From the NCBI GenBank assembly GCA_902772625.1, contig CACYBP010000296.1, positions 1 to 7,114 of the forward strand: a DNA stretch of 7,114 bases. The letters run 5' to 3'. This document shows, one piece after another, positions 1 to 6,374 of the stretch. The stretch is from Oscillospiraceae bacterium (GTDB lineage: Bacteria > Bacillota > Clostridia > Oscillospirales > QAMX01). The notes beneath the pieces are model-generated. The model had not been told where the DNA came from. It ran no database searches and saw nothing but the letters and a program-made list of their open reading frames with translations. Both the position numbers and the translations under genes were made by a program. Numbering within the stretch: position 1 is the stretch's first letter; each line of letters starts with the position of its first letter.

Positions 1-1
1 G

Positions 2-679
2 CCTCTTGGCTTTGAGCCGGGCACGAGATATCGCTACAGCCTCTGCCACGACGTTCTGGGCGGTCTGATCGAGGTCTGGTCGGGAGAATCCTTCGGAAGC
101 TATCTCAAGAAGGCGGTCCTCGATCCCGTGGGCATGAAGGATACCGGCTTTGTCCGCACGCCGGAGATCCTGGATCGCATGGCGTTCCAGTATCACGCCT
201 ACGATCACAGAACCGGCGCTTACACAAAAAAGGACAAGGACTGCGCCTATAAGCTCTCGGACCGCTACGAAAGCGGGGGAGCGGGGCTCGTCTCCTCCGT
301 GGAGGATTACGCGAAGTTCGCAAACGTCCTCTGCCATTACGGCGTGACGCCCGAAGGGGAGCGGATCCTGAAAAAGGAAACGATCGACGAGATGCGCCGG
401 GATCAGCTCAATCCGGTGCGCCGGGCTGATTTCGCAGCCGCCATCGGCGTCGGTCAGATGGGCTACAGCTACGGACTCGGCGTCCGGACGATGATCCGGC
501 CGGAGTCGTCGCCCTCCTCCTTCGGAGAATTCGGATGGGACGGCGCGGCGGGAGCCTTCATGCTCATCGACCCGGAAAGCGAAGTCGCTCTCTTTTATGC
601 CCAACACGAATTCGGCGCTCCCTGGCATCATATGGAGATACGGGACGAAGCCTACAGAGCACTTCGCGCTGAGGGCTGA
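2..679 (+). CDS. Serine beta-lactamase/esterase family protein, 5'-truncated by window edge
   Basis: The reading frame is open from the first bases of the window, so only the last 225 residues are present. An ATG at 128 is internal. Seen: a PGTRYRYSLCHDVLGG stretch at fragment residues 6-21, then a segment ending in DPVGMKDTGF, and near the C-terminus WDGAAG (179-184) followed by an IDPESEVALF strand. This matches the beta-lactamase-related family (class C/family VIII esterase fold, PF00144). There the Y of a Y-S-x motif is a catalytic base and a W-G-G or H-x-G-like motif replaces KTG. The SxxK nucleophile motif would lie upstream, outside the window. Such proteins are serine hydrolases acting on esters, amides or cell-wall peptides; the substrate cannot be told from this fragment. 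The family call is firm, but a true antibiotic-resistance role is not supported. The gene is followed 20 nt later by a strong terminator. Confidence 0.87.
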   Translation, partial: PLGFEPGTRYRYSLCHDVLGGLIEVWSGESFGSYLKKAVLDPVGMKDTGFVRTPEILDRMAFQYHAYDHRTGAYTKKDKDCAYKLSDRYESGGAGLVSSVEDYAKFANVLCHYGVTPEGERILKKETIDEMRRDQLNPVRRADFAAAIGVGQMGYSYGLGVRTMIRPESSPSSFGEFGWDGAAGAFMLIDPESEVALFYAQHEFGAPWHHMEIRDEAYRALRAEG

Positions 680-698
680 CTTTCATGATAAATAACAG

Positions 699-727
699 GA
701 GCCGCGGGATGAACCCGCGGCTCTTTT
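699..727 (+). terminator. Rho-independent terminator, possibly bidirectional
   Basis: A perfect 10-bp stem (GAGCCGCGGG at 699-708, CCCGCGGCTC at 714-723) with a 5-nt loop is followed by TTTT at 724-727. It starts 20 nt after the stop of the hydrolase gene. It also lies 3' of the leftward membrane-protein gene ending at 746. On that strand the hairpin is followed by a weaker U-rich stretch, so it may serve both convergent transcripts. Confidence 0.88.
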
Positions 728-745
728 CCGTCTCTTTCGGTCGTC

Positions 746-1012
746 TTAATGAATCACGTAACGCAGAAGAAGCATGACGCCCCACACCAGAAGGATCGCC
801 CCGAAAGCGATGGTGAAGGTGCGATAGGCTTTCCGGTCGCCTTCCTCCGCGCCCCTGTCAAAGAGCAGTCCGCCCCCGGCCAGCGCGAGAAACAACACGA
901 TGGCAGTCGTGAGAACGATATCGTTGATCCAACCCACCGATATGAACATCCGGCAGGCAAGGAACGCCCCGAACAAAACGAGCATGGAAACGCGGAAAAT
1001 TTTCCCGTACAT
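746..1012 (-). CDS. Small hypothetical membrane protein, three predicted helices (88 aa)
   Basis: I do not recognise a family. The 88-residue product has three hydrophobic stretches at about residues 8-27, 31-51 and 66-86. A short charged loop (DRGAEEGDRKAYR, about 52-64) joins the second and third. The N-terminus (MYGKIFR) is positive, and there is no cleavable signal peptide pattern or obvious enzymatic motif. The ATG is preceded by AGGAG (plus-strand 1020-1024) at a 7-nt spacing, which supports a real translated gene. It begins 17 nt after the stop of the LysR-type regulator on the same strand, so the two are probably co-transcribed. The rightward reading frame over this region (749-1435) has poor composition and is an antisense shadow. 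The function is unknown; a membrane partner linked to the regulator's target is only a guess. Confidence 0.75.
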   Translation of the reverse strand: MYGKIFRVSMLVLFGAFLACRMFISVGWINDIVLTTAIVLFLALAGGGLLFDRGAEEGDRKAYRTFTIAFGAILLVWGVMLLLRYVIH

Positions 1013-1029
1013 AAACTGACTCCTGTTTT

Positions 1030-1941
1030 TTACTGTTTATCGGAATACTGTTCCCGGAAGATCTCCAGGAAGGCTTTGGAGGCGGCGCTCAAGGGCACGC
1101 TTGAGACGGTCAGAATGCCGATGCTCCTTTCGGGCAGAGGTTCCCTGGTGGTCAGAAGCTTCACCGTCCCGGCGTTCAGCGCGTCTTCGGAGAATTCCCG
1201 GGTGACGCAGGCCACGCCGAGCCCGGCCGCGGCAAAGGCCAGAAGGAGCTCGTGGGAGCCGAGCTCAAACTCGGGGGAGAGGATCACGTCCCGTCCCGCA
1301 AGGAATTCGTCCACCCGGCACCGGGAATTGGATCTTTTCTCCAGCATCACCAGAGGGAGCTCGGCGATCTCGTCCCAGTCGTATCTTTTGCCCCGGGGGA
1401 TCCGGAAATCCATTCCCGCCACGAAGACGTCGTGAAGCGGGAGTGCTTCTTCCACCGTGATCTGGGAATCTTCCCGGACGGGAGGATAGGGGAGGTTCAC
1501 AAAAGCAATCTCGGTCTTTCCGCTCTGCAGGTCGCTCACGGCCTCGGAGGTCACCCGGTTGGAAACGTTGAGCCGGACGGCGGGATACCGGTCGTGAAAT
1601 TCCTTCAGCACCGGAAGCAATACGTGCCGGCAGATGGTATCGCTGGCGCCCACCGAAAGCTCGCCGGAGGAAAGAGAGGAATAGGCCTCGAATTTTCTCT
1701 CGGCCGCGTTCAGTAGCGACAGCGCTCCCGCCGCGTAATCGTAGAGAAGCGTGCCCATCGCGGTCAGGGTAACGCCGCTTTTCTTGCGGATAAACAGCGT
1801 CGCCCCCAGCGATTCTTCCAGAGAATGGATACTCTGGCTGATGGCGCTCTGGGTCACGAAAAGCTTTTCGGCCGCCGCGGAAAACGATCCCGTCTCCACC
1901 ACGGTGCAGAATATCCGGTAGCGTTCCAGCTTTACATCCAT
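1030..1941 (-). CDS. LysR-type transcriptional regulator
   Basis: This 303-residue protein has the standard length and layout of the LysR family. An N-terminal winged helix-turn-helix (about residues 4-62) carries the signature GSFSAAAEKLFVTQSAISQ at 18-36, then SIHSLEESLG and the wing LFIRKKSGVTLT. A linker helix (about 63-90) follows, then a periplasmic-binding-protein-like effector domain (about 91-295, beginning GELSVGAS). Such regulators are cytoplasmic, often tetrameric, and commonly control a divergent neighbour together with a co-inducer. Here the divergent neighbour is the CofE-like gene at 2118, making that the prime target candidate. The effector cannot be read from sequence. The ATG is preceded by AGGTGA (plus-strand 1946-1951) at a close 4-nt spacing. 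The gene is followed by the small membrane protein. Confidence 0.95.
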   Translation of the reverse strand: MDVKLERYRIFCTVVETGSFSAAAEKLFVTQSAISQSIHSLEESLGATLFIRKKSGVTLTAMGTLLYDYAAGALSLLNAAERKFEAYSSLSSGELSVGASDTICRHVLLPVLKEFHDRYPAVRLNVSNRVTSEAVSDLQSGKTEIAFVNLPYPPVREDSQITVEEALPLHDVFVAGMDFRIPRGKRYDWDEIAELPLVMLEKRSNSRCRVDEFLAGRDVILSPEFELGSHELLLAFAAAGLGVACVTREFSEDALNAGTVKLLTTREPLPERSIGILTVSSVPLSAASKAFLEIFREQYSDKQ

Positions 1942-1972
1942 AAAATCACCTAATCCATGATATAAAGAAATA

Positions 1973-1992
1973 TGATTTGATTTACGGTATCA
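1973..1992. promoter_or_regulatory. Candidate LysR-type operator (TGAT-N12-ATCA dyad)
   Basis: TGAT at 1973-1976 and ATCA at 1989-1992 are inverted repeats separated by 12 nt. They contain a T-N11-A pattern (T1977, A1989) of the kind bound by LysR-type regulators. The dyad covers the -35 hexamer of the rightward promoter and lies in the intergenic region between the regulator and the CofE-like gene. The arms are short, so chance is possible; the position is the best argument. Confidence 0.35.
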
Positions 1993-2005
1993 CCTGCGTT
2001 ATAAT
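1977..2005 (+). promoter_or_regulatory. Sigma-A/sigma-70-type promoter for the CofE-like gene
   Basis: A -35 box TTGATT (1977-1982), an ideal 17-bp spacer and a perfect -10 box TATAAT (2000-2005) point rightward. Transcription would start near 2012, giving a leader of roughly 105 nt before the ATG at 2118. I recognise no riboswitch in that leader. A second TATAAT at 2064-2069 has no matching -35 box. Confidence 0.75.
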
Positions 2006-2033
2006 AATGTCGGTTCAAGGATTCGCCTTTCAA
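2004..2033 (-). promoter_or_regulatory. Possible leftward promoter for the LysR-type regulator
   Basis: On the minus strand, TTGAAA (plus 2028-2033) and CATTAT (plus 2004-2009) are separated by 18 bp. The -10 match is four of six. If real, its -10 box overlaps that of the rightward promoter, so the two would compete face to face, as is common for autoregulated LysR genes. This is a weak call from sequence alone. Confidence 0.3.
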
Positions 2034-2044
2034 AAAGGAGAATC
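2020..2044. repeat. 25-nt imperfect inverted repeat in the leader of the CofE-like gene
   Basis: The arms GATTC-G-CCTTT (2020-2030) and AAAGG-A-GAATC (2034-2044) pair over 10 of 11 positions, with one G/A mismatch and a CAA loop. The element lies about 8-32 nt after the predicted transcription start. It could be a DNA operator or a 5' RNA hairpin. No U-tract follows, so it is not a terminator. Confidence 0.55.
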
Positions 2045-2117
2045 ATATAAGCCTCTTTTATCCTATAATGAAATCCGCCTTTTGTCAACAGAAATTTGAA
2101 GTGAGGTCGAAAAAACT

Positions 2118-3308
2118 ATGGAAAGACTTATCGGAACCGTTTCCCGCGGCGTCAGAGCCCCCATCATCCGCGCCGGAGACGACATTGCGGAAATCGTGGT
2201 GTCCAGCGTCCTGAAGGCGGCGGAGAGTGAAAACATCGCCTTCCGCGACAGAGACGTGGTGGCCGTGACCGAGGCTGTCGTGGCCCGCGCCCAGGGCAAC
2301 TACGCCACCGTGGATCAGATCGCCGAGGATATCCGCCGGAAATTCCCCACCGGGGAATTCGGCCTGATCTTCCCGATCCTCAGCCGCAACCGTTTCGCCA
2401 TCTGCCTGAAGGGCATCGCCAGAGGCGCGAAGAAGATCACCCTGATGCTCAGCTATCCTTCCGATGAAGTCGGCAATCACCTGATCGACCTGGATTCTCT
2501 GGACGAAGCCGGTGTCAATATCTATAAGGACGTTCTCACCGAAGCCCGCTTCCGTGAGCTCTTCGGCGTTCACAAGCACCCCTTCACCGGCGTCGACTAT
2601 ATCGCCTATTACAAGGAACTGATCGAATCCCAGGACTGCGAAGCCGAGGTCATTCTGGCCAATGACCCGCGCGCCATCCTTGACTACACCGATTCCGTCC
2701 TGACCTGCGACATCCACACCAGAGAGAGAAGCAAAAAGCTTCTGAAAAAGGCTGGCGCCAAGCTGGTTCTCAGTCTTGACGATATCATGACCGCTCCGGT
2801 AAACGGCAGCGGCGCCAACGAGACCTACGGTCTTCTCGGCAGCAATAAGGCCACCGAAGAGTCGGTCAAGCTTTTCCCGCATAACTGCGATCCCATCGTG
2901 GAAAGGATCGCCCGCGAGCTGAAGGAAGCCACCGGGAAAAACGTCGAGGTCATGATCTACGGCGACGGCGCCTTCAAGGACCCGGTGGGCAAGATCTGGG
3001 AGCTTGCGGACCCGGTGGTGTCTCCCGCGCACACGGCGGGCCTGATCGGCCAGCCCAACGAAGTCAAGCTGAAATATCTCGCCGACAATCAGTTCGCCGA
3101 TCTTTCGGGCGACGCCCTGAAGGAAGCCATTTCTGATTATATCCGCCACAAGGACGCCGACCTAGTGGGCAATATGGTGTCCCAGGGCACCACGCCCCGC
3201 CGCCTGACCGATCTGATCGGCTCGCTCTGCGATCTGACCAGCGGCAGCGGAGACAAGGGCACCCCGATCGTCTGGATCCAGGGGTATTTCGATAACTATA
3301 CGGTGTGA
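2118..3308 (+). CDS. CofE-like protein (F420-0:L-glutamate ligase superfamily), substrate unknown
   Basis: This 396-residue cytoplasmic protein resembles the coenzyme F420 gamma-glutamyl ligase fold (PF01996). Seen: DRDVVAVTEAVVARAQGNY (44-62) at the position of the CofE start motif, SRNRF (89-93), a long central part rich in acidic residues, and YGDGAFKDPVGKIW near residue 281, which resembles the metal/GTP-site strand of CofE. Authentic CofE adds glutamate to F420-0 using GTP. This protein is longer than the roughly 250-residue archaeal enzyme, and no other F420 gene is nearby. As I recall, such orphan homologues occur in Clostridia that do not make F420, so it may ligate glutamate to another acceptor. 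The ATG is preceded by GAGGT (2103-2107) with a 10-nt gap. Codon choice (many GCC, ATC, CTG, AAG) hints at good expression. It lies divergent from a LysR-type regulator and has its own terminator. Confidence 0.8.
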   Translation: MERLIGTVSRGVRAPIIRAGDDIAEIVVSSVLKAAESENIAFRDRDVVAVTEAVVARAQGNYATVDQIAEDIRRKFPTGEFGLIFPILSRNRFAICLKGIARGAKKITLMLSYPSDEVGNHLIDLDSLDEAGVNIYKDVLTEARFRELFGVHKHPFTGVDYIAYYKELIESQDCEAEVILANDPRAILDYTDSVLTCDIHTRERSKKLLKKAGAKLVLSLDDIMTAPVNGSGANETYGLLGSNKATEESVKLFPHNCDPIVERIARELKEATGKNVEVMIYGDGAFKDPVGKIWELADPVVSPAHTAGLIGQPNEVKLKYLADNQFADLSGDALKEAISDYIRHKDADLVGNMVSQGTTPRRLTDLIGSLCDLTSGSGDKGTPIVWIQGYFDNYTV

Positions 3309-3322
3309 TCCCATCGTCTCTC

Positions 3323-3360
3323 AAAAGGGACCGGCCCGGCGCCGGTCCCTTTTACTTTTC
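3323..3360 (+). terminator. Rho-independent terminator after the CofE-like gene
   Basis: A perfect 13-bp stem (AAAAGGGACCGGC at 3323-3335, GCCGGTCCCTTTT at 3341-3353) with a 5-nt CCGGC loop is followed by a T-rich tail (ACTTTTCTTCTTT). It begins 15 nt after the stop codon. The A-tract on the 5' side of the stem means it could also stop leftward transcription. Confidence 0.93.
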
Positions 3361-3362
3361 TT

Positions 3363-3378
3363 CTTTATCGCGATAAAG
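3363..3378. promoter_or_regulatory. Perfect 16-bp palindrome, candidate operator of the proline operon
   Basis: CTTTATCGCGATAAAG at 3363-3378 is fully self-complementary and ends 2 bp before the -35 box of the proB promoter. The arms abut with no loop, which favours a dimeric protein-binding site over an RNA hairpin. I did not see a second copy in this window. The binding protein is unknown. Confidence 0.5.
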
Positions 3379-3380
3379 TC

Positions 3381-3409
3381 TTGACCCGGAGCCGCTTTTG
3401 TTGTAAACT
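3381..3409 (+). promoter_or_regulatory. Promoter of the proBAC operon
   Basis: TTGACC (3381-3386, five of six consensus bases) and TAAACT (3404-3409, four of six) are separated by exactly 17 bp. Transcription would start near 3416, leaving a leader of only about 50 nt before proB. That is too short for a tRNA-Pro T-box, the control known for some Firmicutes proline genes. Confidence 0.65.
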
Positions 3410-3423
3410 GAAAGGGAACGAAG

Positions 3424-3448
3424 GCGGGGAGGGCGGTTTCTTCCCCGC
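3424..3448 (+). other. GC-rich leader hairpin upstream of proB
   Basis: GCGGGGA (3424-3430) pairs perfectly with TCCCCGC (3442-3448), and G-U pairs can extend the stem inward. It sits between the predicted transcription start and the proB Shine-Dalgarno site (AGGA, 3457-3460). No U-tract follows, so it is not a terminator. It could stabilise the transcript or affect ribosome access. This is a structural prediction only. Confidence 0.4.
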
Positions 3449-3468
3449 GGAACGGCAGGAAATCAATT

Positions 3469-4254
3469 ATGAGGATCACGGTAAAGGTCGGAACGTCCAC
3501 TTTGACGCACGCCACGGGCAGGATGGATATCCGCCGGATCGAATCGCTCTGCAAGGTCCTGAGCGATATCAAAAACGCCGGGCACGAGGTCATTCTCGTC
3601 TCCTCCGGCGCCATCGGCATGGGGGTCGGCAAGCTCAATCTCAAGGAACGGCCCCAGGATATGCCCACCAAGCAGGCCGCCGCCGCGGTGGGGCAGTGCG
3701 AATTGATGTACGCCTACGACAAGCTCTTTTCTGAATACAATCACACCGTCGCCCAGATCCTTCTGACCGGGGAGGATTTCCACGACGGAGTAAGGCACAA
3801 TAACTTTGTCAACACGCTGGATCGGCTTCTGGCTCTGAAAGCGCTTCCGGTCATCAATGAAAACGACACCGTCTCCACTTCGGAGATCGCCGTGGGAGAT
3901 AACGACACTCTCAGCGCTCTGGTGGCCGTCAGCCTAAGATCCGATCTTCTGGTGGTCCTGACCGATATCGACGGGCTTTATACCGCCGACCCGAGAAAAG
4001 ACTCCGGCGCGAAGCTGATCCCCCTGGTGGAGGAGATCACCGAAGATATGCTCCGCTCCGCGGGCGGAGGCGGAACGGCTCTTTCCACCGGAGGTATGGC
4101 CACCAAGCTCGCCGCCGCTAAGATCGCCATGGACGCCGGAACCGATATGATCATCGTCAACGGAGCCCGGCCGGAGATCCTTTACGACGTTCTGGAAGGG
4201 CGCCCGGCGGGCACGCGTTTTCAGGGGAGGAAAAAACTTGAAGAAAACCATTGA
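3469..4254 (+). CDS. proB: Glutamate 5-kinase, short form without PUA domain
   Basis: ProB phosphorylates L-glutamate with ATP to gamma-glutamyl phosphate, the first step of proline synthesis. The 261-residue product is a single amino-acid-kinase domain. Its landmarks are VKVGTSTLT at residues 5-13 (ATP-site lysine K6), VSSGAIGMG at 44-52, [20 protein letters not shown] at 127-146 (glutamate site), [11 protein letters not shown] at 165-175, and STGGMATK at 206-213 with K213. The E. coli enzyme is about 367 residues and carries a C-terminal PUA domain. That domain is missing here, as in streptococcal and lactococcal forms, and the end at 4254 is natural because proA follows directly. The ATG has AGGA at 3457-3460 with an 8-nt gap. 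It overlaps proA by 17 bp, so translation is probably coupled. Confidence 0.97.
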   Translation: MRITVKVGTSTLTHATGRMDIRRIESLCKVLSDIKNAGHEVILVSSGAIGMGVGKLNLKERPQDMPTKQAAAAVGQCELMYAYDKLFSEYNHTVAQILLTGEDFHDGVRHNNFVNTLDRLLALKALPVINENDTVSTSEIAVGDNDTLSALVAVSLRSDLLVVLTDIDGLYTADPRKDSGAKLIPLVEEITEDMLRSAGGGGTALSTGGMATKLAAAKIAMDAGTDMIIVNGARPEILYDVLEGRPAGTRFQGRKKLEENH

Positions 4255-5497
4255 CGTATTGCAGGAAACCAAGCGCGCCTTCCTCGAAACCGGCGTGGAA
4301 AAAACGAAGAAAAACGCGGCTCTTGAAGCGATCGCCCGCCGCCTCGAAAGCGAATGCGACACGATCCTCGCGGCAAACCGTCTGGACACGGAAGCTTCCC
4401 GTGAAAAATACGGTGAAGTCATGCTTGACCGCCTGACCCTTACGCCCGACCGGATCCGGGCCATGGCCCGGGGCGTCCGGGAGGTGGCGGCTCTTCCGGA
4501 TCCGGAAGGGGAGGTCTTTTCCTCAGAAACAAGGCCGAACGGGCTTTTGATCGAAAAGCGTTCAGTCCCCTTCGGCGTGATCGCGATCATTTACGAAAGC
4601 CGTCCGAACGTCACCTCCGACGCGGCAGCCCTGGCTCTGAAATCGGGAAACGCCGTGGTGCTGCGGGGCGGGAAGGAGGCGTTTCGTTCCAATCTTGCCG
4701 TCGTCGGCGCCATCCGGAAGGGCCTTGAAGACGCGGGGCTTCCCGGGGAGCTTGTCGGCTTTGTCGAGGACACCGAACGGAAAAGCGCCGACGAGCTGAT
4801 GGAGGCCGTGGGATACGTGGACCTTCTGATCCCAAGGGGCGGAGCCGGTCTGATCCGGCGGTGCGTGGAGCACGCAAAGGTGCCCTGCATCGAAACCGGG
4901 ACGGGGATCTGTCATATCTTCGTGGACGAGTCGGCCGATCTTTCCATGGCTCTTTCGGTGGTGGAAAACGCGAAAGCCAGCCGTCCGTCGGTCTGCAATG
5001 CCGAAGAAGTGCTTTTGGTACACGAAAAGATCGCCGATCGTTTTCTGCCCATGCTGGAAAAGCGCCTCAGGGAGGATCGCGCCCGGAAGGGTCTGACGCC
5101 GGTGGAGCTCCGGCTGGATGAAAAAGCAGCGAAGATCATCCGGGGGACCCCGGCGGGCGAAAAGGATTTTGACACCGAATTTCTCGACTATATCCTCGCC
5201 GTGGCGGTCGTTTCCGACCTTCGCGCCGCCATCCGTCACATTGCTCTTCACTCCACCGGGCACAGCGAAGCGATTCTGACCGAAAGCGAAGAAAACGCGG
5301 AAGCTTTCGTTTCTCAGGTGGACAGCGCCGCGCTTTACGTCAACGCCTCCACCCGCTTCACTGACGGCGGAGAGTTTGGGCTCGGCTGTGAAATGGGCAT
5401 TTCCACGCAGAAGCTGCACGCCCGCGGGCCGATGGGCCTCAAAGAACTGACCACTTACAAATACGTCGTGCGCGGAAACGGACAGATCCGCGGATAA
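4238..5497 (+). CDS. proA: Gamma-glutamyl phosphate reductase
   Basis: ProA reduces gamma-glutamyl phosphate with NADPH to glutamate-5-semialdehyde, which cyclises to P5C. The 419-residue length is typical. It belongs to the aldehyde dehydrogenase superfamily. Seen: the cofactor-domain motif [16 protein letters not shown] from residue 117, followed by [21 protein letters not shown]; and [13 protein letters not shown] with the catalytic cysteine at C253. The C-terminal [23 protein letters not shown] block is also standard for ProA. The start is taken as TTG at 4238 because GGGGAGG (4224-4230) sits 7 nt upstream and the resulting N-terminus aligns with the family; no ATG lies nearby in frame. 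The start lies inside the end of proB, consistent with channelling or coupled synthesis of the two enzymes, whose shared intermediate is unstable. Confidence 0.97.
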   Translation: MKKTIDVLQETKRAFLETGVEKTKKNAALEAIARRLESECDTILAANRLDTEASREKYGEVMLDRLTLTPDRIRAMARGVREVAALPDPEGEVFSSETRPNGLLIEKRSVPFGVIAIIYESRPNVTSDAAALALKSGNAVVLRGGKEAFRSNLAVVGAIRKGLEDAGLPGELVGFVEDTERKSADELMEAVGYVDLLIPRGGAGLIRRCVEHAKVPCIETGTGICHIFVDESADLSMALSVVENAKASRPSVCNAEEVLLVHEKIADRFLPMLEKRLREDRARKGLTPVELRLDEKAAKIIRGTPAGEKDFDTEFLDYILAVAVVSDLRAAIRHIALHSTGHSEAILTESEENAEAFVSQVDSAALYVNASTRFTDGGEFGLGCEMGISTQKLHARGPMGLKELTTYKYVVRGNGQIRG

Positions 5498-5507
5498 GGA
5501 GCAAAGA

Positions 5508-6311
5508 ATGAAAACTGCCGGATTTATCGGATGCGGTCATATGGGAGGAGCGCTGGCTGCCGCCGCGGCCCGCGCGGCGGGGGGAGAAGAGATCCTGACT
5601 GCCGACCGACACCCGGAGAAGCTGGAGACCCTCCAAAACGCTTGCGGAACGATCCCCGCGTCTCTTTCCGAGACGGCTTCAGACTGCCGGTATCTCTTTC
5701 TCGGCGTCAAGCCCCAGGGGATGAAGGCGCTCTCTATGGAGATCAGGGAAACCCTCTCGTCCCGGAAGGAGCCTTTTGTGCTGGTCAGCATGGCGGCCGG
5801 GATCACCCTGGAAACTCTCCGGTCGCTCTTCGGCGTTGAAAAGATCATCCGCATCCTTCCGAACCTTCCGGTCTCGGCGGGAGAAGGCGTGATCCTTTAC
5901 GCGGCGAGTGCAGCTGTAACGGCCGGGGAGGAAGAAGGATTTCTTGCCCTGATGCGCTCCGCGGGGCTTTCCGTGAAGCTTGAGGAGTCGAAAATCGACG
6001 CGGGATGCGCCGTCACGGGCTGCGGCCCGGCCTTCGTATGCCTCTGGATGGAGGGTATGATCGACGCCGGCGTTCGCGCCGGGCTTCCCTATCAGGCGGC
6101 GAAAGAGATGACGGTCAGGACTTTTCTCGGCACGGCTGCTTTGCTGCAGAAGACCGGTGACGATCCAGCCGGGCTGCGCACCGCGGTGTGTTCACCCGCG
6201 GGAAGCACCATAGAAGGGATCGCTGCTCTGGAAAAAAGCGGCGCGCGCTTCGGCGCGATGGAGGCGGTGACCGCCGCCTATCTCCGGAATAAAGAGCTCG
6301 GCAAGAACTGA
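5508..6311 (+). CDS. proC: Pyrroline-5-carboxylate reductase
   Basis: ProC reduces P5C to L-proline with NAD(P)H, the last step of the pathway. The 267-residue product has the normal family length. The N-terminal Rossmann domain begins with GFIGCGHMG (residues 5-13), the dinucleotide-binding glycine motif. The C-terminal helical dimerisation and active-site domain carries VTGCGPAF (169-176), which leads into the family signature WMEGMIDAGVRAGL, and CSPAGSTIEG (228-237), a variant of the usual SPGGTT loop. The ATG is preceded by AAGGAG (5496-5501), which overlaps the proA stop codon, at a 6-nt spacing. The gap to proA is 10 nt, so proC is part of the same operon; in several well-studied bacteria proC is unlinked from proBA. 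A strong terminator follows. Confidence 0.97.
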   Translation: MKTAGFIGCGHMGGALAAAAARAAGGEEILTADRHPEKLETLQNACGTIPASLSETASDCRYLFLGVKPQGMKALSMEIRETLSSRKEPFVLVSMAAGITLETLRSLFGVEKIIRILPNLPVSAGEGVILYAASAAVTAGEEEGFLALMRSAGLSVKLEESKIDAGCAVTGCGPAFVCLWMEGMIDAGVRAGLPYQAAKEMTVRTFLGTAALLQKTGDDPAGLRTAVCSPAGSTIEGIAALEKSGARFGAMEAVTAAYLRNKELGKN

Positions 6312-6337
6312 ACCCGCCGCGGTCTTTCAAAATCCAG

Positions 6338-6370
6338 GAGGCTTCGCACAGACGTGCGAAGCCTCTTTTT
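6338..6370 (+). terminator. Rho-independent terminator of the proBAC operon
   Basis: A perfect 12-bp stem (GAGGCTTCGCAC at 6338-6349, GTGCGAAGCCTC at 6354-6365) with an AGAC loop is followed by TTTTT. It starts 26 nt after the proC stop. The convergent gene ends at 6375. On that strand the hairpin is flanked by an A-tract and followed by a short TTTT within 10 nt, so it may work for both directions. Confidence 0.92.
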
Positions 6371-6374
6371 CTCT

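Noticed and set aside
2..679. Antibiotic-resistance beta-lactamase
   Set aside because: The visible motifs fit the broad beta-lactamase-related/esterase family. The nucleophile region is outside the window, and nothing here indicates true beta-lactam hydrolysis.
749..1435. 228-residue rightward open frame across the membrane protein and LysR genes
   Set aside because: The composition is low-complexity and charged with no family resemblance, and the minus strand here encodes a clear LysR protein plus a well-spaced small gene.
1945..1995. Direct repeat ATCACCT at 1945-1951 and 1989-1995
   Set aside because: Only 7 bp long, and the first copy is explained as the complement of the LysR gene's ribosome site. 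The second copy overlaps the candidate LysR dyad. Probably coincidence.
2064..2069. Second perfect TATAAT upstream of the CofE-like gene
   Set aside because: The sequence 16-18 bp upstream has no -35-like hexamer, so the promoter at 1977-2005 is preferred.
1942..2117. Riboswitch or T-box in the CofE-like leader
   Set aside because: The leader is about 105 nt and shows one small hairpin but no recognisable conserved core or terminator/antiterminator pair.
2085..3149. 354-residue open frame antisense to the CofE-like gene
   Set aside because: It arises from the GC-rich third-position bias of the sense gene. It has no recognisable domain or ribosome site, and the sense frame is clearly the protein family member.
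3934..4590. 218-residue leftward frame opposite proB and proA
   Set aside because: It is a shadow of two unambiguous enzymes, Arg/Ser-rich and without motifs.
4562..5419. 285-residue leftward frame opposite proA
   Set aside because: It is antisense to a fully conserved proA with an intact active site, and has no supporting signals of its own.
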